DNA of 64,000 bases, taken from NCBI GenBank assembly GCA_963717455.1, contig OY970336.1, positions 3,224,001 to 3,288,000 on the forward strand, written 5' to 3'. Origin of the DNA: Bog-473 sp963717455 (GTDB taxonomy: Bacteria; Actinomycetota; Acidimicrobiia; Acidimicrobiales; RAAP-2). Shown in pieces: positions 17,795 through 27,292 of this stretch. Below the pieces are notes generated by a model that saw nothing but the letters and a program-made list of their open reading frames with translations, was not told the origin of the DNA and made no database searches. Every line of letters starts with the position of its first letter. Positions within the stretch are counted from its first letter, which is position 1. Both the position numbers and the translations under genes were made by a program.

Positions 17795-18050
17795 CGTGCG
17801 CCTCGTAGACGCACGCCTTCGATGCGATCGTCCAAGATAATCTCCATGGGCAAGGGCTACTCCCTTTCTGTGCGCGATCACGACCTGCGGGAGGCTAGGG
17901 GGGATACGGAATGATCCATCGCTGTGTCGATCCACGCTCAGCGGGAACTCGCTCCCCCACTTGGGACGACGGTGCGGTGCTCACTTCGCTCTCTGGCTTC
18001 GATGCAGACCAGCCAATGGCCAACACGTCGTGCGCCAACGGGTGTTCAGG

Positions 18051-18680
18051 TCATGAGTTGGGGGTCTTCTCGGGGCGCTTCGCCGCTGTCGTGGTGGGCT
18101 TGGCTGCGGATCGCCGAGGCTTGATCGCCAGTCGCTCCGCCTCCTCCTTGACCGACGCCACCGACGCCTCGACGGTCCTCTCCCACTTGTCGGCTACCTT
18201 GTCCGCCCACCACTCGCCGACGGCCCACAAGTCTGCGCCCATCTCGCCCGCGTAGGTGAAAGCGGTCCCTCCGTGGCTTGGCTGTAGGTCGAACATCTCG
18301 GTGACGTAGGGAACGGGTCCACGAACGAGACGGAAGCTGATGCTGTGCGGGCGCGCGAAGCGGACGGTTTCCACGGTCACGGCCGTCGGCCCGCGTCCCA
18401 TATCGGTGAAGTGCTCGGCCAAGACCATGTCGGTCCCCCGTTCGAGGACCTTGAGCTTGCTCTCCATGGCGTGCGGAGTCTGGCTCAGGTATGGGGCGGC
18501 GATGACATCGAAGACGGTCTCGGGGTCGGCGGCGATCTGCGCCTCGATGGGACCGAGGGGACGGACGCGTCTCCCGATGCCTGTGTCCAAGGTAACAGCC
18601 CCACGCACAACCAGCGTGTACGTCTCGGCCAACACTGCACCAACCGCGACAGAGCCGAGCAGGACGTGTCTAGCATTCAC
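18051..18680 (-). CDS. SRPBCC-fold (polyketide cyclase/START-like) protein with N-terminal anchor
   Basis: This 209-residue protein begins with a hydrophobic segment (HVLLGSVAVGAVLAETYTLV) that could be a signal anchor. IEAQIAADPETVFDVIAAPY follows, the first strand and helix of SRPBCC ligand-binding proteins, then TVETVRFARPHSISFRLVRG and MFDLQPSHGGTAFTYAGEMG. The C-terminus is lysine/alanine/proline-rich (KPRRSAAKPTTTAAKRPEK). It probably binds a lipid or polyketide-like ligand at the membrane; the ligand is unknown. It lies 56 bp downstream of the MFS-kinase fusion and may be co-transcribed. Confidence 0.8.
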   Translation of the reverse strand: MNARHVLLGSVAVGAVLAETYTLVVRGAVTLDTGIGRRVRPLGPIEAQIAADPETVFDVIAAPYLSQTPHAMESKLKVLERGTDMVLAEHFTDMGRGPTAVTVETVRFARPHSISFRLVRGPVPYVTEMFDLQPSHGGTAFTYAGEMGADLWAVGEWWADKVADKWERTVEASVASVKEEAERLAIKPRRSAAKPTTTAAKRPEKTPNS

Positions 18681-18736
18681 GATCGCATACTCTCAGGACT
18701 GGGGCACCGCCGCTCAGCACTCTCGGTCTGCCTACC

Positions 18737-21304
18737 TTATGGATCGCCGCGCTCGCCAAGGCGTGGCGCCCCGGGAGCTTCGCCGTCGCTGTCTTGGGCT
18801 GTGCCCCGACGGTCGAGCGCGGCAGCGGCGATTCTCTCCAGGCAGGCCTCCAGGGGCAGCACCGCCGTGTCGAAGACCAGGTCGTAGAGCGTGGGGTCTT
18901 GGGGGTCGCGCCCGTAGAGCCTTTGAAGGTAGGTGGATCGGATCCGGTCGATGTACCGCAGCCGGTCCCATGCCTCGGCTTCACTCACTCCCTCCTCTCG
19001 CACGACTCGCTCGACTCGAGCTGCGGGCGGACCGTCCAGACGAACGTGGAGCGTGTCGGGGCTAGAAGCGAGGACCACCGCTCCAGCACGCCCGAGGACC
19101 ACTCCGCCCGGGCCGGAAGCAAACTCCCACAGCAACGTTTCGGTGGCCTTTCGGACGGCGTCATCATCGACGGCGAGGGGGCTTTCGAGGCCGACTACCC
19201 CGAAGTATCCCGGATCGCCGTTGAGGTTGAGGAAGGAACGGGCGAGCGCCCCTTGTGCTCTCTCGTCGTGGGCCACCACGGCGTCGAGGGGGACTCCCAA
19301 GCGATGCGAAACCTGGAGTGGGACCGCTCGGTCGAGAAAGGGCAGTCCGAGGCGCTCGGCCAGGGCGGGGCCCAACCAGCTCCCGCCAGCCCCGTAAGAA
19401 CCTGAGATCGTCACGACCCGAACCGGACCGAGTCGATTCGGTTGGGCCACGCCAGCGTTCGTGGCCGCGACGAATGCGGGCGCAGCAAGGGGGGCGGGGG
19501 TGACCGCCTCGGTCGGGCGGGTCGTGGGGACTTCTCCGGGCGCCGGGCGGACGACCGGTTTCGGCCCCCGCAACCAGGAAGCCCCTGCGGCGACCAACAT
19601 CGCGACAATGGCGAAGTCGAAGGCCGCGTGCAGCCCGTTGGTGAAGGGCACTGCGATCAGGTTTGAGAAGAAGCTGTGGCCGGTCAGGGTGGCCGCGTGG
19701 GACGCGGGCAGCGTCTTGAGGGTGGGACCGAGCAGGGTCTCGATGGGGTTGTAGCCCAAGAACGCGCCGAACACCGTGGATGTGGGTGGCAGGCCGGCCA
19801 CCCTGACAGCGGCTGACTTCGGTACCCCCTGAGCGACGAGGCCGTGGTAGAGCGCGCTGGGCAGTTCGGCGGCGAGACCCACGATGATCAACGTGAAGAA
19901 GATGCCGATCGAGAGCACCATGGCCGCGTTCTGCGAGGTCGAGACCATGCCCGCCCCCTGGCCCCGCTCGGCGGGCGGAAGGGCGTTCATGATCCCGGCC
20001 CGATTGGGCGAGGAGAACATGCCCATGCCCACGCCGTTCAGCAGCAACAACAGGGCGAAGTCGGTGTAGGAGAAGTTGATCGGCAGTCGCTCCAGCAGCG
20101 CGAAGCTCAGCGCCGCCAGCAGCATGCCGGCGGTGGCGAAGGGCCTGGCCCCGAAGCGGTCCGACAGGTACCCCGATACGGGGCCGGCGACCAGAAAGCC
20201 AAACGTGAGCGGCAACATGAAAATGCCAGCCCACAGCGGTGTGGACGCAAAGCTGTAGCCGTGGCGGGGCAGCCAAATCCCCTGGAGCCAGATGACCAGA
20301 ATGAACATGAGGCCGCCCCGTCCGAGGGAGGCCAGGAAGCTGGCCAGGATCCCTGCCGCGAAGGCCCGGATGCGAAAGAGCGAGATCCGGAACATCGGGG
20401 CCTCGACTTTGGTCTCGATCCACACGAAGAGCACGAGCGTGGCGACTCCACCGATCAAGGCGGCGAGCACCAAGGGGTTCGTCCAGCCCATGGGGTGACC
20501 GCCGTAGGGCTCGATGCCATAGACGATCCCCACCAGCACCGAGACCAGGCCGACGGCGAACGTCACGTTGCCGACCCAGTCGATCTTGGCCGGGGTGCGG
20601 ATGCCCTTCTCCTTCAAATTCACGTACGCCCAGATGGTGCCGACCACCCCGACCGGCACCGAGACCAAGAACACCAAGCGCCAGTCGATGGGTCCGAGGA
20701 TGCCGCCCAGCACCAGCCCGATGAACGACCCGGCTATGCCGGCCACCGCGTTCGTGCCCAGGGCCAAACCCCGTTGGTCCTCGGGGAAGGCGTCCGTCAA
20801 GATCGCCGTCGAGTTGGCCATGATGAACGCGCCCCCCACGCCCTGAAATAGCCGCATGACAATCATGTACGTGGCGCCGGCCTGCCCGTGCAGCCAGGTG
20901 ACTGACAGCAGCACCGAGAACAGCGTGAAGATCGCGAAGCCGAGGTTGTACATCCGCACCCGTCCAAAGATGTCCCCGAGGCGCCCGAAACTCACGACCA
21001 ACACGGCGGTGATCAGCATGTAGCCCATCAAGAGCCACAAGAAGTAGCTGGTGTTCCCCGGCGTGAGCGGGTTGAGGCCGATGCCTCGGAAGATGTCGGG
21101 CAGGGCGATCAACACGATCGAGGCGTCGATCGAGGCCATGAGCACACCCAAGGTGGTGTTCGACAGCGTCGACCACTTGCCCCGATATCGATCCGCTGTC
21201 GAGGCGTCTGCTAAGGGGGCAGAGGACCCGGCTGCCAATGTCAGTGAGGACGGATGGGTCTGGCCAGGATGATCGAGTGACGGTCCTCCGGCTTGGTCGC
21301 TCAC
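18737..21304 (-). CDS. MFS (DHA2-like) transporter fused to a cytidylate-kinase-like domain
   Basis: This is one uninterrupted 855-residue frame. Residues ~40-590 are a major-facilitator permease with GRLGDIFGRVRMYNLGFAIF (motif A), FQGVGGAFIMANSTAILTDA and about 14 hydrophobic segments, as in DHA2 drug exporters. A proline/alanine linker (~595-625) leads to a soluble C-terminal domain. That domain begins VVTISGSYGAGGSWLGPALA near residue 632, the P-loop of the cytidylate-kinase-like family, with LDRAVPLQVSHRLG, VVLGRAGAVVLAS and a C-terminal RIRSTYLQRLYGRDP lid. The domain probably phosphorylates or senses a nucleotide or related ligand. The two families are normally separate proteins. Confidence 0.85.
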   Translation of the reverse strand: MSDQAGGPSLDHPGQTHPSSLTLAAGSSAPLADASTADRYRGKWSTLSNTTLGVLMASIDASIVLIALPDIFRGIGLNPLTPGNTSYFLWLLMGYMLITAVLVVSFGRLGDIFGRVRMYNLGFAIFTLFSVLLSVTWLHGQAGATYMIVMRLFQGVGGAFIMANSTAILTDAFPEDQRGLALGTNAVAGIAGSFIGLVLGGILGPIDWRLVFLVSVPVGVVGTIWAYVNLKEKGIRTPAKIDWVGNVTFAVGLVSVLVGIVYGIEPYGGHPMGWTNPLVLAALIGGVATLVLFVWIETKVEAPMFRISLFRIRAFAAGILASFLASLGRGGLMFILVIWLQGIWLPRHGYSFASTPLWAGIFMLPLTFGFLVAGPVSGYLSDRFGARPFATAGMLLAALSFALLERLPINFSYTDFALLLLLNGVGMGMFSSPNRAGIMNALPPAERGQGAGMVSTSQNAAMVLSIGIFFTLIIVGLAAELPSALYHGLVAQGVPKSAAVRVAGLPPTSTVFGAFLGYNPIETLLGPTLKTLPASHAATLTGHSFFSNLIAVPFTNGLHAAFDFAIVAMLVAAGASWLRGPKPVVRPAPGEVPTTRPTEAVTPAPLAAPAFVAATNAGVAQPNRLGPVRVVTISGSYGAGGSWLGPALAERLGLPFLDRAVPLQVSHRLGVPLDAVVAHDERAQGALARSFLNLNGDPGYFGVVGLESPLAVDDDAVRKATETLLWEFASGPGGVVLGRAGAVVLASSPDTLHVRLDGPPAARVERVVREEGVSEAEAWDRLRYIDRIRSTYLQRLYGRDPQDPTLYDLVFDTAVLPLEACLERIAAAALDRRGTAQDSDGEAPGAPRLGERGDP

Positions 21305-21711
21305 CGACGACAGCCTGTCGGCTCCAAGCGGACGCCCCTCGCACAGTCAAACCCTGCCTGGACGTGCCGCTCTGGCGGCCACGCACTCGCAGACTCCTTG
21401 CTCTGCCCGCCCTCGACTCTTCCAGCCCATGTAGGCGGCGTCAGCCACAAGGTCCTTGGGCGCTTCCTCGCCCGGCCGGCAGTCGTCGCCGAAATGCTCC
21501 TCGGGGCGCTCCTCGGCCGCCCTACCGTCCAGAGGCGGTGCGCCATCGGAGGCCGCGACCGATCGGTCGCCTTTGGTTCGCGTCCCGCGCCTCGGCGCCC
21601 GCCTCGGGGTCCTTCTCGTCGCTGGCACCGGATGTGGGAGGCGGGCAGCGATGACAAGCATGGCTCCATGATGGCGTGACCCGGCCTCGGTGTGTCCTGC
21701 GCTGGGCTCTC
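21305..21711. other. About 400 bp without a recognised gene
   Basis: Long overlapping frames exist on both strands but none shows family motifs or a ribosome site. It separates the start of the MFS-kinase fusion from the Usp stop. The MFS promoter should lie here. Confidence 0.4.
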
Positions 21712-22158
21712 CTATGAGATCGCCCGGTGCACGAGGACCGGGCAGTGTGCGTTCGTGGCGCAGTACTCGCTGACCGAGCCGATCAACATCCCGACGAACT
21801 CCCCGTGGCCCCGGCTCCCCACGACGAGGAGGTCCGCGCCCTTCGAGGCTTCGACGAGGATCGGCGCCGGATGCCCATTGACCACACGGGGGTCGATGCC
21901 GAGACCCGGATGCTCGGCCCGCACCACCTCAAGGGCGGACTCGAGGGCGTGCCGGACATCCTCCTCAGGATCGAAGTCGCTGGGAAACGCCACGGCCCAG
22001 CCATAGCTCGACGGCCATTCCCAGGTCATGATGATTTCCAGGCTGCTCCCCGTCAGATCGGCCTGGCGGGCGGCCCACGCCAGGGCGTCGAGCGAGGACG
22101 GGGACCCGTCGATGCCGACGACGATCCTGCCCGTGCCGGTCGCCCGCTCGGGTGTCAT
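21712..22158 (-). CDS. Universal stress protein (UspA family), ATP-binding type
   Basis: The start ATG at 22158 follows GGAGGAGG and gives 148 residues; an upstream start at 22179 would put the ribosome site inside the gene. GRIVVGIDGSPSSLDALAWA opens the domain. VVGSRGHGEFVGMLIGSVSE carries the ATP-binding glycines, and it ends CPVLVHRA. The sequence IIMTWEWPSSYGWAVAF between the first two strands is typical of actinobacterial Usps. A DosR-like sequence lies about 95 bp upstream. It is divergent from the small-protein/P-type-ATPase cluster. Confidence 0.92.
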   Translation of the reverse strand: MTPERATGTGRIVVGIDGSPSSLDALAWAARQADLTGSSLEIIMTWEWPSSYGWAVAFPSDFDPEEDVRHALESALEVVRAEHPGLGIDPRVVNGHPAPILVEASKGADLLVVGSRGHGEFVGMLIGSVSEYCATNAHCPVLVHRAIS

Positions 22159-22253
22159 TGCTCTTTCCTCCTCCTCCATACGATCACGGCGGTTCGACTC
22201 GCCGCGATGAAACGAGCCCTGGTTCTCTGGCTAATGGACCCCGAGGCTCCCCA

Positions 22254-22267
22254 GGACTTTGGACCCT
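22254..22267 (-). promoter_or_regulatory. Possible DosR-like box upstream of the Usp gene
   Basis: AGGACTTTGGACCC at 22254-22267 matches the core GGGACTTTAGTCCC at 11 of 14 positions with the correct 4-bp spacer. It sits 96 bp before the Usp start, a usual distance. It is weaker than the box at 1803. Confidence 0.4.
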
Positions 22268-22386
22268 GGTCGCTGGGCGCTCGGATGGCCCATATTGGCT
22301 GAAAGACGGCTGCGAGGAGGTGCATGGCACCGCAACGAGTTCGGAAAGGTGGCGACCAAGGCCCGAGGGACGCAACCGTTGTCCCG

Positions 22387-22572
22387 ATGTCCTCTGAGAG
22401 AGAGGATGTCTATGTCCTCCCCGTCGCGCACGTCCGGCTTCCCGCCGTTGCGGTGAATGCCGGTTTTTGGAGCGCGCTGGCTGGCGCGGCGGCATTCGGT
22501 GTGGTGGACCCACCGTTGGCCCTACTGATAGGCGGTGCTGTAGTGGTGGCCAGGCACCGTGCTCGTGCTTGA
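22387..22572 (+). CDS. Small protein with membrane-like helix upstream of the P-type ATPase
   Basis: This is a 61-residue product if translation starts at ATG 22387; the upstream open part to 22324 lacks family features. Polar MSSEREDVYVLPVAHVRLP is followed by a hydrophobic segment (AGFWSALAGAAAFGVVDPPL, ALLIGGAVVVA) and a basic end RHRARA. Similar short membrane proteins often precede the ~1500-residue cation ATPases of actinobacteria in my recollection, so a partner role is possible. No strong ribosome site is visible. Confidence 0.5.
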   Translation: MSSEREDVYVLPVAHVRLPAVAVNAGFWSALAGAAAFGVVDPPLALLIGGAVVVARHRARA

Positions 22573-22723
22573 ACCTGATTGCCACAGAGATCTGACGACG
22601 TGAAATGCACACCAAGATTTCACCGTCTTATTCCCCAAATATCGCTGGAGGTCCGCGTCATCTCGCGCCATGCACCGTAGCCTTGGGATTGTCACGTAGT
22701 CCCGAGTACTCGGAGGGTGGGCA

Positions 22724-22852
22724 ATGGAAGCACTGCTTCAATGGATCGCACTCGAGGTGCTCGCCATCCTGGCCCAGCTGGCACTCGTCCGGCTGGTGTC
22801 CTGGCTTCGCACCCGTTTTGCTGAACCCGCCAGAGTCGGGCCCGGCGGCTAA
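22724..22852 (+). CDS. Tiny hydrophobic protein (42 residues) before the P-type ATPase
   Basis: The ATG at 22724 follows GGAGGG by 6 nt, the best ribosome site in this stretch. The product is a single amphipathic/hydrophobic helix, MEALLQWIALEVLAILAQLA then LVRLVSWLRTRF, with a short tail ending in GPGG. It is about 50 bp upstream of the ATPase, on the same strand. It could be a regulatory micropeptide of the pump (inference only). A half DosR-like GTAGTCCCGAG lies 22 bp upstream of the start. Confidence 0.5.
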   Translation: MEALLQWIALEVLAILAQLALVRLVSWLRTRFAEPARVGPGG

Positions 22853-22900
22853 CACCTTGCGGGCACGCCGCCGCTCTTGCAGGCGCGGTGTGGCCCCCAG

Positions 22901-25900
22901 GTGAAGATACCCAACCCACTCGACGCCTTTAGCAGCCTGCTCGAGCGGGTCGAACCCTCAGGCCGGCGGCGTCGGCACGTATGGGTTGGCGCGGAGCGTG
23001 CCCACATCGAGGTGAAGGGGGTGCACCGGGCCGACGGCGAGAAGCTGGCCCGCCATATGGAGAGGGACCTCGAAACGCTCTCTGCCGTGCACTGGGCCCA
23101 GGTCAATGCGGTGCTCGGAAACCTCGTGGTCGCCTTCGACCCCGAAGACCTCGAGGTCGACGACATCGTCGACCTCGTCGAAGGACTTGAGGATGCCCAC
23201 GGGCTCAGTGCGGAACGCTTCCCAGCGGACCGGGCTGAGCATCCCGGGGACATCGAGCCGCTCCGTCGCAATCTGCTTGCTGCAGGTTCAGATGTGCTCG
23301 GGATCGGTATGAGCGCGTTCGGGCGGCTCTTGAATGCGACTCCCGTCCCGACGGAAGTGGCGTCGATCGTGTCCTTCGTTGAGCATCAGCCGCGGGTGCG
23401 CAAAGTACTCGAGGACCGTATTGGCTATGCGGCCACCGACCTCGGGCTCGGCCTGTCGAGTGCCTTCGTCCAGGCCCTCACGCAGGGGCCGGTGGGGCTC
23501 CTCGTCTCCCTCGGACACCGAGCCAGTGCGGCGTGGGAAGTCGCGGGCCGTCGGCAGCTGTGGGAGCAACGAGAACCCGAGCTCGCCGGACAGTGCCAAG
23601 TTGTGCCGTTGGCCGCCCTCGAGGACGAGCCGCGTCCGGTGCCTCTCCCGCAGGGACCGGTCGAGGTGTACGCAGACCGGGCAGCGCTTGGCTCCGTCGT
23701 GGGCTTCGGCGCCGGACTGGCGGCCACCCGGAGCCCACGACGGGCCGCCAACGTGCTGCTCGCCGGCATCCCTCGCCCATCGTCGATGGGCCGGGAGGTC
23801 TTCGCCGCGCACCTGGGTCGGGCGCTCTCCGATCGTGATGTCCTGGTCTTGGACCGCGCCGTGCTGCGACGGCTGGACCGTATCGATGCCATCGTGTTTG
23901 ATGCCGCGGTGCTCCGCGGGACCGGGAGGACCATCGGCGACGTCGAGCCGCTCGGTGACTGGACCCTTGACGGACTGCGGGGCCTGGCCGAGGAGACCCT
24001 GAGGATGGAGGAGGCGGACCACGTCCCGGACGTCAGGGGATGGCGGCTGGTCGAGGTCAAGAACGCGCCGGCGTTGCCGCGTGGAACCATCCGCAAGGCT
24101 CACCGACTCGCCGCCGAAGGGTCGGTCCGGATCGCCGTTAGCAATGAAGGGGTAGCAGGCGTGGTCTGCGTGGTTCCGGAGCTGCACCCGCTCGCGGCGT
24201 CGCTGATCGCGAGCGCCCGTTCCGGGGGGTTCACGGTAGTGGTCGCCGGCGAGACGGATGCCATCGGGGCGCGCCTTGGTGCGGACCGCGTCGTGCCGGG
24301 AGGGAGCAATCTGTCTACCTCGATTCGCGCCCTTCAGAACGAGGGGCACGCGGTCCTGTTGATCTCCGGGTCCGAGCATAAGGCACTGCGCGCCTCGGAC
24401 TGCGGTGTGGGTCTGCCAGGAGGCGACCACCCGGCGTGGGGGGCCCACGTGCTCGCTCGCCGGGGGCTCGAGGACGCTTGGTTCATGCTTGAGGCGACGA
24501 GAGTGGCACAGCGGGTCAGTCGTCGGAGCGTGCTGTTCTCCATGGCTGGCTCGAGTATCGGCGGAGTGTGGGCCCTTCTCGGGCCCGCGGCTGGGGCCGG
24601 CCGACGTGTTGCCCTGCCGGTGAGCGTGTCAGCGTTGGCCGCAGAGGCTGCAGGGCTGGGCGCCGCGCTCAGTCTCCGGCCATTGCACGCGCCGGTGCCA
24701 CAGAGGCCCACGCCTTGGCACAGCATGCCCGTGCAGGAGGTCCTCGAGGCTTTCGCCTCCTCGGGACAGGGTCTCTCCAACGCGGACGCAGCGGCACGGC
24801 TCCTACCCCCACCCGTCTCGACCTCGCGTCCATACCAGGTCGCGTCGGCCCTTGTCGGTGAATTCGCCAATCCGCTGACACCGGTGTTGGGCCTCGGTGC
24901 GGGATTAGCAGCTGTGGCAGGTTCCGTTTCCGACGCGGCCTTGGTGGGGAGCACTCTGGTGGCGAACGGCCTCTTGGGAGCAGTCCAGCGCGTTCGAACC
25001 GAGTGGTCGCTCGAGCGGCTCTTCGAGCGAACGGAGACGCGAGTGAGCGTCCGCCGGGGAGATCAGATCCTTCAGATCTCCCGCGAAGAGCTGGTTGATG
25101 GCGATCTGGTCGAGATGGTTGCCGGCGAGGTGGTGCCCGCCGACTGCCGGATCCTCACAGCGTCCGGCTGCGAGGTAGATGAGTCACTGCTCACTGGTGA
25201 GTCGCTCCCCGTTGGAAAGTCCGTGGAGCCAGTCACCGGCAAAACGTTGGCAGAGCGAAGCTGCATGCTCTATGAGGGCACCACCATCGTCGCCGGTCAA
25301 GTCAGCGCGGTGGTGGTGGCGTCGGGATCGCGTACGGAGGTGGGCACGGCACTGAGCGGTGTCGGCAGACCGCCGCCGAGCGGTGTCGAAGGACGCCTCG
25401 CCGAGATCACTCGAGTGGTCATCCCAATCACGGTCGCGGCAGGTGCGATCGTGACGGGCATAGGTATCCTGCGTGGCCGCCCGTTGAACGACGTGGTCAG
25501 TACCGGCGTCAGTTTGAGCGTGGCGGCGGTACCAGAGGGTCTTCCGCTGCTGGCAAGTATGGCCCAGCTGAGCGCAGCACAGCGCCTTTCGACCCGGAGC
25601 GCACTGGTGCGCAATCCACGCACGATCGAGGCAATGGGCAGAGTGGACGTCCTCTGCTTCGACAAGACGGGCACACTCACTACCGGGCGTATCGGGGTGC
25701 AGCTGGTCTCCGACGGCGTCGAGGAGCACGCGGTCACGGAGCTGAACCCAGCGCTTCGATCCGTGCTCGCGGCAGCCGTAAGGGCAAGCCCGGAGTTCGG
25801 CGATGACGGTGAGGCACTACCGCATTCCACGGATCAGGCCGTCGTGGAGGCGGCCGAGCGCTCTGGGGTGACGGCGGCCTATGGGATGGGAGAGTGGCAC

Positions 25901-27292
25901 TCCATGGGTGAGCTCGCGTTCGAACCGACGCGACGGTTCCACGCGGTGGTCGGTGCCGGCGAGTCCGGCACCGTGGTGGTGGTCAAGGGTGCGCCAGAGT
26001 CCATCCTGCCGAGATGCGAGGAATGGCAGTCGCCCACCGGCCGGGTGTTGCTGACGACCCGGAACCGTGCTCAGCTCAATGCAGCTGCGGAGCGGATGGC
26101 GGGCCAGGGATTGCGTGTCTTGGCGGTGGCCGAGCGAAAGGGCTCGAACCGGGCGGAAATTGACAGCGAGCGTGTCTCGGGCATGTGCCTCCTGGGCTTT
26201 CTCGGCCTGGCCGATCAGGTGCGGTCCACAGCCACCGCGGCCGTGAGCAACTTGAGGAAAGCGGGCGTTGACATCGTCATGATTACGGGTGATCATCCGA
26301 GTACAGCCCGGGCGATCGCGTCGGATCTCTCGATTCTGAACGAGCACCGCGTGGTGACCGGCGCAGAGATCGACGCGGTGGACGATGCCGCGTTGCCCGA
26401 CTTCGTGCGAGATGTCGTCGTGTTCGCTCGAGTCACACCGGCCCACAAGGTCCGGATCGTGAAGGCCCTGCAGGCAGGGGGCAGGGTGGTCGCGATGACG
26501 GGCGACGGTGCGAACGATGCTGCCGCCATCCGTCTTGCCAATACGGGGATTGCCCTGGGCCGGCATGGTGCCCCGGCGGCACGGGCGGCAGCTGACCTCG
26601 TTGTCCTCGATGATCGTCTCGAGACGATCATCGACGTGATCGTCGAGGGGCGGTCGATGTGGGCATCGGTCCGAGACGCACTGGCCATCCTCCTGGGTGG
26701 GAACCTCGGAGAGGTTGGTTTCATCGTCGGTGGCACGGTTCTGACCGGGGCGTCCCCGCTCAATGCACGCCAACTGCTACTGGTCAACGCGTTGACCGAT
26801 CTGCTCCCTGCAATGGCAATAGCGCTGCGGTCCCCGGTCCATCGGGCTCCGGAGTCCCTGCTGCACGAGGGCCCCGACGCTTCACTCGGCGCGCCATTGC
26901 TCCAGCAGATTGTGATGCGGGCTGGAGTCACCGCTGGCGGTGCGGGCGCCGCATGGCTCCTGGCTCGCACCTCCGGAACCAGGTCGAGGGCGAGCACAGT
27001 CGCCCTTGCCGCTCTGGTGGGGACGCAACTGGGGCAGACCGCCGTGGTGGGCGGCTGGAGTCCGGTGGTACTCCTGGCCACCGCTGTGTCGAGCGCAGCT
27101 CTGGTGGGTGTAATCCAAACCCCTGGCGTGAGTCACTTCTTCGGGTGCCGGCCCCTTGGCCCTGCCGGCTGGAGCATCGCTATCGGCGCAAGCGCAGCGG
27201 CCACTGGTGCCTCGATCGTCGTCCCATGGGTAGTTCGGCGCACCAGTGCTGTCTTCTGCGACCAGGTCGAGGTGATGACGTTCCATCCTTGA
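22901..27292 (+). CDS. Giant CtpI-like cation-transporting P-type ATPase
   Basis: This membrane pump of about 1463 residues resembles the long mycobacterial CtpI/CtpH group. The GTG at 22901 is preferred over a TTG at 22877; neither has a strong ribosome site. The first ~650 residues contain an HMA-like fold (HIEVKGVHRADGEKLARHME) and a second degenerate ATPase-like half. The catalytic half has LLTGESLPVGKS (actuator) near 764, AVPEGLPLLASMAQL (helix 4), LCFDKTGTLTTG with the phosphorylated Asp near 920, VVKGAPESILPRCE (nucleotide binding), MITGDHPSTARA and AMTGDGANDAAAIRLA near 1200, then several C-terminal helices. The PEGLP helix resembles Ca2+/Mg2+-type pumps; the ion is unknown. Confidence 0.9.
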   Translation: MKIPNPLDAFSSLLERVEPSGRRRRHVWVGAERAHIEVKGVHRADGEKLARHMERDLETLSAVHWAQVNAVLGNLVVAFDPEDLEVDDIVDLVEGLEDAHGLSAERFPADRAEHPGDIEPLRRNLLAAGSDVLGIGMSAFGRLLNATPVPTEVASIVSFVEHQPRVRKVLEDRIGYAATDLGLGLSSAFVQALTQGPVGLLVSLGHRASAAWEVAGRRQLWEQREPELAGQCQVVPLAALEDEPRPVPLPQGPVEVYADRAALGSVVGFGAGLAATRSPRRAANVLLAGIPRPSSMGREVFAAHLGRALSDRDVLVLDRAVLRRLDRIDAIVFDAAVLRGTGRTIGDVEPLGDWTLDGLRGLAEETLRMEEADHVPDVRGWRLVEVKNAPALPRGTIRKAHRLAAEGSVRIAVSNEGVAGVVCVVPELHPLAASLIASARSGGFTVVVAGETDAIGARLGADRVVPGGSNLSTSIRALQNEGHAVLLISGSEHKALRASDCGVGLPGGDHPAWGAHVLARRGLEDAWFMLEATRVAQRVSRRSVLFSMAGSSIGGVWALLGPAAGAGRRVALPVSVSALAAEAAGLGAALSLRPLHAPVPQRPTPWHSMPVQEVLEAFASSGQGLSNADAAARLLPPPVSTSRPYQVASALVGEFANPLTPVLGLGAGLAAVAGSVSDAALVGSTLVANGLLGAVQRVRTEWSLERLFERTETRVSVRRGDQILQISREELVDGDLVEMVAGEVVPADCRILTASGCEVDESLLTGESLPVGKSVEPVTGKTLAERSCMLYEGTTIVAGQVSAVVVASGSRTEVGTALSGVGRPPPSGVEGRLAEITRVVIPITVAAGAIVTGIGILRGRPLNDVVSTGVSLSVAAVPEGLPLLASMAQLSAAQRLSTRSALVRNPRTIEAMGRVDVLCFDKTGTLTTGRIGVQLVSDGVEEHAVTELNPALRSVLAAAVRASPEFGDDGEALPHSTDQAVVEAAERSGVTAAYGMGEWHSMGELAFEPTRRFHAVVGAGESGTVVVVKGAPESILPRCEEWQSPTGRVLLTTRNRAQLNAAAERMAGQGLRVLAVAERKGSNRAEIDSERVSGMCLLGFLGLADQVRSTATAAVSNLRKAGVDIVMITGDHPSTARAIASDLSILNEHRVVTGAEIDAVDDAALPDFVRDVVVFARVTPAHKVRIVKALQAGGRVVAMTGDGANDAAAIRLANTGIALGRHGAPAARAAADLVVLDDRLETIIDVIVEGRSMWASVRDALAILLGGNLGEVGFIVGGTVLTGASPLNARQLLLVNALTDLLPAMAIALRSPVHRAPESLLHEGPDASLGAPLLQQIVMRAGVTAGGAGAAWLLARTSGTRSRASTVALAALVGTQLGQTAVVGGWSPVVLLATAVSSAALVGVIQTPGVSHFFGCRPLGPAGWSIAIGASAAATGASIVVPWVVRRTSAVFCDQVEVMTFHP

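Noticed and set aside
19164..21386. 740-codon open frame on the minus strand overlapping the MFS-kinase gene
   Set aside because: Shadow frame: arginine/histidine/glycine-rich with no motifs, while the other frame has clear membrane helices and a P-loop.
22362..22383. GGGAC...GTCCC pair before the small protein at 22387
   Set aside because: Half-sites are 9 bp apart instead of 4, so it does not have DosR geometry.
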